Assembly (NCBI GenBank): GCA_020081605.1
Contig: JAHREC010000009.1
Coordinates: forward strand, 1,922,001-1,986,000
Direction: 5' to 3'
DNA length: 64,000 nt
Origin: Albifimbria verrucaria
Taxonomy: Eukaryota > Ascomycota > Sordariomycetes > Hypocreales > Stachybotryaceae
Shown here: in pieces, positions 35,456 through 45,808 of the stretch
Layout: each line of letters opens with the position of its first letter
Numbering within the stretch: the stretch's first letter is position 1
Notes under the pieces: model-generated
Told to the model about the DNA's origin: nothing
Databases searched by the model: none
Seen by the model: the letters and a program-made list of their open reading frames with translations, nothing else
Made by a program: the position numbers and the translations under genes

Positions 35456-37587
35456 TTAGAGTGGTAGTAGTGGTTTGTTTCTGCTCGTCGACATACTGAG
35501 AGGGTGGCTGCACGACAACTGCGGCTTTTGTGTGTAACGAGTGGCTAACTCATCACGGATACTGTTGAGGAGTTGCACGTAACTCTGTTGAGGGTTCTTT
35601 TTCAAAGCCGTGACGAATGCCCAAGACATGGCGCCCGTGGCCTGAGAAGCAATGGTAGCATCGGCACTAAAGACATGGTTAGCTGTTGCATGGTAACGTT
35701 GCGGTAAGACAGATGCTGTGAGTAATGGTGTGTGTGGGCTCGCAAGGGAAACTTCCCAAGGATCCATGGTGAACCAACGTAACCCGTCGCCCTGAGTAAC
35801 AAGCTACAGCCGTATAGACTGTACTTGGTACTCAGAGCGTCCAAAAAAAGTAATGTTAATAACTCCAGATAGAGAAAAAAGACAAACCAGGCCATGGGTC
35901 AGACAGTTCCCAGGCCGCCCAACATTGACTAGACCAGACCAGACCAGACCAGATGCGCCAGCCATGCCCATGTTCTATGAACCCTCCTAAAACGCCACAA
36001 ATGAACCCTTGCACAGGGATATAACCACATTTCTACCTTCCATAACCCATGACCGACCATAGGACGCTCCCATTACAATGCATGACAAGACGTAAAGGGA
36101 GTAAAAAACATAAGGGTAACAACAAGTGGAATCAAGTGTAAATGGGGTTTGACTGCCCCGCGAAGTAAGGAAACGGGTATTGAGGGTAGACCCACGATGT
36201 CTGATCGTCTTTGCTGCCCGAAAGCATAATGACGTCTGCAGGCGACGTCTTAGTCGCGAGAGCCCGATTGTGAGCTTCTTCGCCGCTTGTAGCCTTCTTG
36301 AAAAAGCCAATGAGGTTATTGGCAACGCCGCCAAGATCACCTTGACCGTATGAGGAGATGACGCCAAGCAGGCCCTGGCCAGCTTCCTTGACCAGGTTGG
36401 GCTCCTTGAGGATACCCTGGGTAGAGTAGATGTAGGGAAGATCCAGAGCTGTGCCGGAATGACACGAATCGAAGATGGCGGTTAGCCTAACGCCGGCTTG
36501 CAGAGGCATGACCATGATGCGGTGCATCTCGTCGTCTGTGATGTGGCCGGTCTGTCGGAAGTCGACAGGATAAATGACTTCATCGTAACCATCAGGTTCG
36601 TCACCATCAAGGTCCTTAGTCTGTCCGCCATGACCTACACATCATTGTTAGCGAAAGTGAGCCCTGGTGTGATTCAGCCAGGAGGCCATACCCGAGTAGT
36701 GGAAGAACAGGGAGTCGTTGGGTCGGGCATCCTTGACCAGCCAGTGCATGGCTCGCAGGATGTTTTGCTTGGTAGGTTGGCTCATGGGGTTCTGCTGGTC
36801 GTCGGTCAGGATGACCATGTCCTCCCTCTTGTAGCCAAACTGCTCGGTCAGATAGGCCGTCATGTTGCGAACATCGTTGATGCATCCTCGGAGCTGGCCG
36901 CGCTGGCCAAAGTAGTTGATGCCGATCAACAAGGCTTTCCGCCTACCGGTACATGTTGAATACTTGAAGTTGTAATTTTGAGGTGCACCGTGACCGAATT
37001 GTTGCGGACCGGTGGGTGGTGGGGAGGGGCGCCTGGGCGACCATGGTTGTACGAGTTGGAGTTCACCGTGGGCATGCCTAGCGCAGCACGCGCGTCAGTA
37101 CATGACGTCGAACGGCGATCAGAGGTTAAGGAATTGACTTACCAGGGCGGTTGTTGTAATTGGGCTGGGGCGGTGGTGCTTGCTGGTTGTAGTGACCATA
37201 CTGCTGCTGAGGAGGGGAGGCTGCTGCTATGGAAGGGTGCGGGCATCAGCAAGAGATGTCCTGAGCAGGTATCACATGTGTTTGAGGCCTAGCCGCGGGG
37301 AGCTTACCTGATAGCCATATTGCTGGGGAGGCTGCTGGTAGCCATAGCCCTGCTGAGGAGGAGGAGGGTGCTGGCCCTGGGGAGGGAAGTTGTTGTAGGT
37401 CGGCTGTTGTCTGTTACGGATGAAGGAGACGAGGTCAGCGAAATTTCTCGAGGCGCATGACGCGGCTTGGGGAGCTCCAAGAGAGAGCGAGAGGGGCGAC
37501 GTACGGGTAATAGTTGCTGCCCTGATACTGCTGCGACGGGGCACCGTAGCGTCCACCGCTATTGTAGCCTGGGTATCCGGCCGACAT
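35456..37587 (-). CDS. Type I metacaspase (peptidase C14)
   Basis: Calcium-dependent Arg/Lys-specific cysteine protease linked to proteostasis and programmed death. Exons are 37505-37587, 37308-37410, 37143-37226, 36692-37077, 36196-36634 and 35456-35666. The prodomain is rich in Gln/Pro/Tyr/Gly ([31 protein letters not shown]). The catalytic fold has [33 protein letters not shown], His221 (HYSGHGG) and Cys277 (FDSCHSG). The 56-residue His-Cys spacing matches yeast Yca1. The last exon ([40 protein letters not shown]) is the usual metacaspase C-terminus but is reached only by a 529-nt intron (35667-36195). If that intron is retained the protein ends at 36132 after SNPIYT. Two runs are one base short (37214-37217, 37014-37016). 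Corrected length 435 residues. Confidence 0.92.
35931..35953. repeat. (AGACC)n pentanucleotide repeat
   Basis: Four perfect AGACC units plus AGA, inside the long last intron of the metacaspase gene. Confidence 0.9.
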
Positions 37588-38013
37588 GTCAGGTTGGGTG
37601 CGGAGGATGGCAGGGCGACTTTGCCGGCGATGGAGCAGAACAGAATAGAGCAGAGGAGAGGAGAGAGTGCGAGAGAATGAGGCGGAAGAAAGGCGGAATG
37701 GGGATTTTTGGAGTTGGTAAGATTGTACTGTAGGGCCAGGCCGCGGTAGGTCAGATCGTGGGTGGTGGGTGGTCTGGGCGTCCGATATAGCCGTGTCGCG
37801 TGGAGTCAAGTCAAGTCAGTGTGAGAGAGTGTAGGTAGGTAGGTGAGGGGAACGAGGCGAGATGCTGCAGGGGAGCTGGATCGGATCCCGAGTACCAGAG
37901 GCGGATGCCGCCGTCGTCTTTATAGGATGTGGATGTCGACACGAGAAGAGGGTTCGTCGGCGAGCGTTGTGGACGAGAAGATGACCGAACAGACAGACGG
38001 CCAGACGTCCTTG

Positions 38014-38033
38014 TCTGGTCTGGTCTGGTCTGG
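38014..38033. repeat. (TCTGG)n pentanucleotide repeat
   Basis: Four perfect TCTGG units. The sequence is the reverse complement of the AGACC repeat at 35931-35953. A shorter relative is at 38386-38401. Confidence 0.9.
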
Positions 38034-38461
38034 GGGTGAGCAGCGAAAGGCAAGGTCTCGCTCAGCTGGGTCTAGCCTTTGGGGATGGCCATGTGAAGGC
38101 AGCAAGCGGCGGGCGGTAAGGCAGGGCAAGCAGAGCAGACCAGAGAGGTAAGGGTGCAAGTGGAGATGCAACGACGGACGGGGGCGTGCGTATTGGACAT
38201 GTCTAAGGGTCAAGGAAGAAAAAAAAAAGAAAGGCGAAGGCTTGGAAGGGAAGGGAAAGGGAAAGGGTGGGTGTCGTTGGTAGTGGAGAGAGCGTGGGGC
38301 GTGCAGGTAGAAGCACGAACAACAACAACAAAAAGTCACCTTGATCGAGTTGCTGTCCATTTTCAGACAAGCAGCGTCTCTCTTGTCTCTGGTCTGGTCT
38401 GTTAGCGAATACTCTTTGGGGGACCGACAGTGACCACACCAACCAGATGCAGCACAGCACC

Positions 38462-38531
38462 GCGCAACGCAGAGTGAAGCAAAGCGAAGCGAAGCAAATC
38501 AAATCAACGCAACGCAACGCAACGCAAAGCC
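38462..38531. repeat. Mixed CAACG / AAGCG / AAATC pentanucleotide block
   Basis: Consecutive short runs of related pentamers (AAGCG x3, AAATC x2, AACGC x4) over about 70 bp. Confidence 0.8.
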
Positions 38532-41500
38532 ACCACGGCATGCACAAAGGTGCGAGACCGAGCACGATTGGTGCCGCCGTAGCCAAGACGGTAGCGCCAT
38601 GATGTTTTATTTTCTTCTTCTCGTCCCATTTGCGGCGCCTGCTGCATGCTAGCTGTTGTCGTGTTCATGCAGTCTGCTCAGTCGGACGCGCTATTTCCAA
38701 GTACCGAAATACCCAGGCGACAACCCTGAACCGCCTGGCTACATGTATTTTGTCTGTCTGATATGTACTACCTAAACATCCTAAACATCAAAGGTCTTTC
38801 TTCCATAGGGTAATCTGTACGCAACAAACAGTTGCAGTACCAGTACTACCTTGCCCACCTTGGTACTTCCTACCAACCACGACAACTGTTGGGTAACATC
38901 CGCGTAGGTACCTAAGGCAAAGTAGATCATCTCTCCTCCTCCCTCCCTCCCCAGTCAAGGGAGTGAGCGGTAATAAATCGGTAGCTTCATCACACTCTCG
39001 GCCTGCCAGGGTCACCGGGCTGGAGATTTGCTCCTCACAACTGAAGCTGGAGCTAGGGTCTCGAGGGGAAAAAAGAGTTGGTAAACAAATTGCTAGCCTC
39101 GGAATTGCAACCCCAGTACGGCTCCCCAACCACATCCCCCATTCCTCGTCACATCACAATCACCAATATCAAACATCGAAAATATCGCGGAAGCAATATT
39201 CTATTTCCACCACTTCCAAACTCGTGCCGTCATTCAGTCGATGCTGCCGTCATACCTTGCACAGCCCCTCCGACGTCAACATGCTTTCTGTATAGGACCC
39301 TTCACGCCGACGCATGTAATGCACCCGAGTCTAAACATATCCTCCCTCTGCAGCATACGAGCAACATGGTGGGGGTGACATACATCCCAGCCTCAGGACT
39401 GTTCTCTTCCCTACCGACACACACGGCTCGTCAACCCCAAAAGCCCTCGTCTCCGGGGTCTTCTTACACCTGCATCCAAAGCTAGACTGGGTGCATCGGC
39501 TGAGGCCGTGCCGTGCAGTCCTGCTCTACGTGCTCGCACTATCCAGGGGAAGGGCGGAAAGGGGGAGTTCCAGCTGGCTGGGTCTCAAGACGACATGGGA
39601 TCTCTTCCTTCTCCTGCACCTTCACCTTCACCCCCATCCTTCACCTCACATAGACTCTTGCTGCTGGAGTTTACTCCAGCTTGTTGTGGAACTGGATTGG
39701 GTAAAGTGCGTCAGCTCTCTACGCATGGCTTCCGCCAACCCACTTCACGAGAACCTCTTGTCTCAGAGCGTTGTGGAAGGGGGATGGCGAGGGCTCAAGT
39801 GGCTGACCGGCGCACGTGGCTTTGATGAACTACTAGGCAGCCCTTAGAGAGCTCATCGCACCATCCTAGATTACTCTCTACGGCAACAGTGCGCCAAAGG
39901 GCTGAGTTGGTGGTTCTCAAGAATCCAGAACCCACCCGAGACACAGAGACACTTCGTGGCATGCGTCTTCCTTTCCAAATGTTCCAGTCGGCTTCTCCCC
40001 GTCTTTTCTTCTTCCTTGTCTAACATTCCCTCCTTCTCTGACCATGTCTTGTCTCTGTTTCTCTCGCAAGTCCACCCCTTTCACGTTGCCAACAGGGCTT
40101 CCGGACTCGTGGGTCGGCAGACATCAACGTGGCGGAGAGAGACATTTGCAAGATGATGGATGGCATGGACGCAGTGAGATCTGAACCTACCGGGGAGACA
40201 TTGGACAGGGGGTCTGACTTACCAGATTTGCGTCGCACAACTGAACTGGGGTCACCTTTCGCGGCCCCGGCTTCCTTTCCTTCCGCCAAAGACAATCCCT
40301 GGTTAAGACAGAAATCTGGGTCGAGCCCTCGCTTTTCCCTACCCGGGTCAATAGTGGGCGTTTTTGATAGTCACGATGGTCAAAACGACAACTTAGATGT
40401 TGGGAGGACCCTTCCTTTCGTCCACTAGAGTAGACTATGAGGTCGATGCAGGACAAGGGTCGACACTTTTCAACCGTACTGCCCATGCATCCCCTGGTGC
40501 AGTCCCAACTCACCGGAATACGGCGCCCATGATCTCAACGAACAAACCTGCTTCCACTTGGCTTCTTTTTCTTTGCTTTTGCTGCAACCATGTTAGTCCC
40601 CAGAGTAATCGCCTCATCTCCCACCTACCGGTGCCCCCTTCCTGTCCACTATCCCACCCTCCCGGGGTTTAGCGTCCCACGCGAGAATGACAAAAACAGC
40701 CCAGTGCGCATCTGGTGTGGATGCATGGGAGCGAGGCGATGTGGGCGAGGAGCGGAAGAAGGCTACGTTCTAGACGGCTTCTCCTTCGCGAAATCACAGA
40801 GCCTCGACTGCGCCCATGTCTCGTTCCCACATGGCCGGACATGTCCATGCTCTCGGGCTCGGCATCCAGTTGCACAGCCTGCATGACATCTTTACTTTTG
40901 TGTGAAATGAGGAATGGTGTCCCTCCGTCATGTCCTTAATTTGGCAAATGTAGCCGTGACGGCGTTTGGTGAGGTCTTGTATTTGGAAAGCTGCAACTGC
41001 AGTGCAACTCTGCCTCATGTATGGAGCACCTCTTTGGGCTCGGCTAGCAGTTGATGCGGCTTACATAAACACTTTTGGCCTAGGTGATGATGCAGCATGA
41101 TCGGCGCCTCCGACTGCAGAACATTGTTCAACAATCAATTGCACATCCCATGGGCCCTCTGATTCGCCCTTCGTTCCCTCGAGCGAAGAAAGACCCTCGC
41201 CCGAAGGCCGTGTCTCCTGCAGCACACTGTGATCAGGGTAACATACATCCTTTCGCGGCGCCGGCCAATTGGTCCGACCATGAATGGACGCTGCCAAGAC
41301 CAGCAGTGAACAACGCACCTTTTGCGATTCCCTCCCTTGACGAAGAAGGGAGACCCAATTGACGGTATCTAGACGTGCCTCCTCATTTGGCCCGTACAGT
41401 TGATGGGGACGACCTAGCTACGGCGTCGTCCTATTCGGACGTTGGGTTCAATGAAACCCCTGCAAGCGGCATCAATAAACACATGCTCCCCATACACGCC

Positions 41501-43992
41501 CAGGCTAGGCGGCAGCGAACACCAGCATCTCAACTTCCCCACTTCGTCCCTCTGGGAAATCCAGCGGGAAGGCCGACAGCTGAGCTATCTGAGACCTGTC
41601 CAATCAGACGTGCATTCAGCTGGACCCCTGGGGCGTGAGAAATGCATCGCGGGAGATGGTGGAAATATGTGGTTTGGCAAGCATGAGCTCGACGTGTCAA
41701 CCCGTTGACGAAGACTCGGAACTGGCTGCCCTGCGCCTGCGCGGGACATCCTCTCCCTAACGTTCGAAACCGGGTCGCAATGTAACGGCGCGCAACAGGG
41801 TCCATCCATGGGCCTGGAGATTACCGTCCATCGCCGTCAACCAACCATTACCTTGGGCAGGGAAGCCCAACCGAGGATCGTGATAGCCAAAGCAGCTTTG
41901 CGCTGCGTCCCCAAACTTTCAGTTTATGGTACGGAAACCTCGCCATAGTCTCGAAGCGAGATGATCCCTGACCTGCTGGTTTGCGAGCGCGGCAATCTTG
42001 GACCTAAATGATGATTGGGCTGGGGTTGTTCGGGGATCGTCCACCCGTGCAAATCTATGCAAATCCGTGCTCGACTGCCGTGGATGGTCTCGTCTTAATT
42101 CGGTCGTTTGTCCCCAAGTCACACCCCAGGAATTGCTGAGACTGTCGCCCTGCAATCCGCAGTTGCAATGTGAAGAATTTTCTTCGTCATATTCGTGTCA
42201 CACTGTGGCTGCAGGTGCTTTTTTCCTGGCGCATACTTCGCCTAGACGCCATCTCCGCCCAAGCCATCATCGCATGATGACAACCGGGACTGAGCGAGTA
42301 AGTCATGGATGAGCACGCTGACGCACCCTTGACTCAACACACCCACCTCGATGAAGGCTTCCACGTTGTCTTCCCTGGTCGTGGCTGGATAGTCCAGTAC
42401 CGGTTCCGTGGCATTGCCACCTCCACAGGTGTGCAGGGTGTATCTGACTAGTCTGGCGTTCGGTATGTAAACTGAGAGTGGCAGGTCCTTAAAGAAGGAT
42501 AACTCAGATCCACCGAAAGGAGGCTCACGCGATGTCTCTCCTGCCCTCCATATTCACTCGTCAGTGCGTTGGAGGCGTTTCAGCTGGCCTAGATCTGTTC
42601 TACAACACATCTGCGCGTCACTTGTTGGCCAATTGTCAACAACTCGCACCTCCCGTCTGCCGAAAGTTTTCGGTGTACTCGAACAGCTCGGCTGTGAGTA
42701 TCTTCGTCAAAAGGATCACCCGTGAGAGAATCTACTAACAATCCCAGCTTGATGTGCACTTCTCACCAGCTTGTCATGCTCAGGCTTAACTGAACATTCC
42801 GCCCTTAGGACACTTCTTGGCCCAACCCCTTCCAGTCGAGCCTCCCTGCCTTGCCCCTTACAAATCACTCAGGTCCTGCTTCTTCAGCGATCCGAGGGAT
42901 CCAGGGTTTAGAGGGTTTTCTTTTCTTTTCTTTTTTTCCCCTTCCCGTTGGCCATCTTTTGCTATCTTTTCCACCTTGTTTTGCCTATCATGCATGGGTA
43001 GGGGCGAAAATCAACACTACTGACTGGGGTGCGAGGCGGATCCGCCTGCTTGGGACCGGAAGCTAAACAAGCCTGGGGGTGCGGGCCAGCAACTCTCCAA
43101 TGAGTTTTGTTCCTCCCAGCTGGGGTTGATTCTGGCGATGGGGTTTCAGCTCCGCTGGGATTTAAACGATGCACCTGACTGCTACCGCTTCGTAACATTG
43201 TGATGTACACGGGACTGTCCAGGGCCAGTGTGCAATGATCGACAGTCATTAGCCACGATCTCGTTGCCTGCAGATCTTAAACCTACGCACGAGCTCACTG
43301 AGTAACCGTCACGAACCTGTACACGCGTAGGGCAGCCAAGAAACCAGCAAATATTGTTCAGTGATGGAGGGTCGGCCCCTCTCTTGCATGATGATCCTAC
43401 CGGCACCTTGCGGCTGCTCGGATCCGCTTCTCGCCTGCAAGGCACCAAACACTAGCTCGGTGTGAGGACCTATACGTGCAAACGAGACCTATAACAGACC
43501 ATAACCTGTTTTAGCAGCATCGCCAGTCCGGGTTAATTCTTCCTCCCGAGGCAAAAATCCGGAGCAAAACGATGCCACGCTACGATAGCTGCAACCGTTT
43601 TTCCCGTTGTGGCCCCAGCTGAAGGAACCAACGCCGGTTTCACATATGTGCCGAGACAGAAGCAACGGGGGCCGAGACAGAAGCAAAAGTTCAACATGGT
43701 CATCGGGATGAGGGGGGAACGTTTTATTCTTTCTAGTTTGTGATCCATACGGTAAGATATGCTAGACATGGCGTTGCTTCTTCATGATTTCGTTAGCAGG
43801 CTCTTCCGTCCAATATTGACGCCTGCGTTCCGGAGCCCTCCCTATGGCTGAGATAACCCCACGCAATTACGTCTGGGCATTGACACTCGTGTGAAAATCG
43901 CAACCTAGGTTCTGATGTGGCTTGTGTGTACGTCTCTTACATGTTTATTTTTTATTTTTTTCCCAACTGGCATGCCCAGGAGACCGCTTCAC

Positions 43993-45808
43993 TCAAGCAT
44001 CTGCCATGCTCACATCGCCGTCATTTGCCTCCTTCCTCATCTGATACCCCATCATGGCCCATATCAGCTGCAGAGCCTCGAGTCGATGGTTGGTGTCGAA
44101 CAGGTCGTACCACGGGCTTCGCCATGCCTTGACCTTGCCCCAGCTCCTCTTTGTGGGGTCGGCCTCTGGCGCACCGTCGAGGACATCCAGGAGACGCTGG
44201 GGCACTCGCACACGAAGCACGGAGACGTGGTGGAAGAGCGAGCTAACGACAAAGATGTCATCGTAGTCGGCGCCCTTCTGCTTGCCAATAGCTTCGTAAT
44301 TTGCCTTTCGGTCCCAACTTGACGCGGGCAGGCGAACCATACGGTAGTTGTCATAAATGGACATGTTCTTGCGTGCTTTCTTGACGACAGGCGTTGGCAA
44401 CCCGTCCTCATCCGTGGCCTTGCTGTCCTTGTCGCCTTGGATGTTGTCCTTCTCGATCTCACGTCCAATAGGTCCTCCCGGACCGCCTCCCCAGCGCGGC
44501 TTAGACGCCCACCATTGGCCCTCGCCAAACCTTGTCTCTGTCTTACCCTCCCGTGCACGATGCTGTGCCGTGATAAGCGCCGCGATAACTTCACGCGCGA
44601 GGTCGGCGGACTGCGCCGTCTCCACATCCGGCGTATCCATGCTGACCACACCGCGAGCGCTCACTGCGGCCACGGGTCCGTATACCATGCCGGCTCGGGC
44701 AGCCTCGCGGGTCATGGGACTTTGGAAGACAAAGCTACAGCTGGAGGGTGAGTAGCTCTTGCGGCGGATGGAGGACCCTTCCGGCGAGCTCAGATGCAGG
44801 CGCGGCTCGACCCGGGCGAGGGAAACATTGCAGCCAAAGTCGTAGGCGATGAGTTTGACAAAGGCAGTGAGGAGGTTGTGGCGGTACTCGGCAGGCATGG
44901 AGTGGCCGGCCATGGTACGGACGATATCTGCATTCTCGTCAACGGCAGTGTCCGACTGGGGTTCTCGCTCCCCGCAGCATCGTCAGAGGCGTTGACCTCC
45001 GGCGATGGCGGCAGCTGCGGAGGCTTCGTCGGGTCATCCCAGAAACCTGTGAAGAGCTCCAGGCAGCGGAAGAACTCATATGCGTTGCCGAGCCGGGCCT
45101 GCTGCTTCCCCTTGGGGCTTGATCCTGCGAACGGTGCGGAAGGCGTCCTCGTTACTGTGGGACAGCTCCTTGACTCGTTCGATGTAGATCTGGCAACCGG
45201 GCGACTGGTTGCCGTTCCTCAGGGGCTTGCGCGTGGCCTGGTTCTGGTCACGGGCCTCGTCGGCGTTGTACTTGGCCCACAGGTCGAAGTCCGGGACGTA
45301 GGCGGCGTCCGGGATGAGGTCCCCGATTTTGGCGTCCAGCGTCAAATCCAATCCGATGGCCCTCAGGCCGACGGACCCCAGAGCGGCGGTCGGACGGCCA
45401 ATGTGGGTGAGCAGGTGCGTCAAGGCCTCGGACGCATCGACGGGGCCATCGTCCTGGGCAAAGGGTTGGAAGCGGGGAAGGGTGATTGGCGTGGGAGGTG
45501 GGATATCCTTTGGATCGACCTTGGGCTTGATTGGCAAGCTTGCTGGTGAGATAGGAACGGTTAGAGCCGGGCTGTGCTAAGCGGTAAGGATGAAGTTGGC
45601 TGAGGTGGGAGGGTAAGTGTGGGCAAAGTTCGTCCGATGGCATGTGGCTCCCGTGAGTGGTGAGCTCGCACGAACGAAGCTCGCTGTAAGCTTGGCAGCG
45701 CCATTGAAGCTCGACAAGCTGCTCTGCGGGATCGGGAGTGCCTGAGTTTGGGCTACGGGAGACAAAGGAGACTTGTGGCTTACCCAGCGTGGCAAAGTTG
45801 GTAAACAT
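43993..45808 (-). CDS. Conserved fungal protein of unknown function
   Basis: Exons are 45784-45808 and 43993-45542 (intron 45543-45783, 241 nt), giving 524 residues. The proposed start is MFTNFATLASLPIKPKVDP; an in-frame ATG at 45898 is the alternative. Conserved-looking blocks: GLRAIGLDLTLDAKIGDLIP, YVPDFDLWAKYNADEARD, CQIYIERVKELSHSNEDAFR, GNAYEFFRCLELFTGFWDDP, MPAEYRHNLLTAFVKLIAYD, NYRMVRLPASSWDRKANYE, DDIFVVSSLFHHVSVLRVRV and PWYDLFDTNHRLEALQLIW, ending DGDVSMADA. There is no signal peptide, membrane segment or motif I can tie to a function. One apparent insertion (G run 45114-45117) and one deletion (C run 44970-44973) split the frame. Correcting both keeps 1575 nt. Confidence is good that it is a real gene and low for any role. 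Confidence 0.72.

Larger units (their letters stand above)
37588..43992. other. 6.4 kb region without a recognisable gene
   Basis: Lies upstream of the metacaspase and downstream of the gene at 43993-45808 (both minus strand), so only the metacaspase needs a promoter here. It contains GTAGG repeats (37831-37844), TCTGG pentanucleotides (38014-38033, 38386-38401), a purine-rich block (38217-38265), a CAACG/AAGCG repeat block (38462-38531) and GGTACCTA motifs (38904-38917). All frames were scanned by eye. None shows a known domain, a convincing splice pattern or protein-like composition. A gene broken by frame errors, or a long non-coding transcript, cannot be excluded. Confidence 0.5.

Noticed and set aside
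36132..37587. Metacaspase ending at 36132 as the only form
   Set aside because: The catalytic fold would lack its standard C-terminal block, which is present intact at 35456-35666 behind a usable acceptor.
38963..43023. Several 60-135-codon open frames in the 6.4 kb gap
   Set aside because: Low-complexity or unbiased composition, overlapping frames on both strands, no domains and no coherent splice sites.
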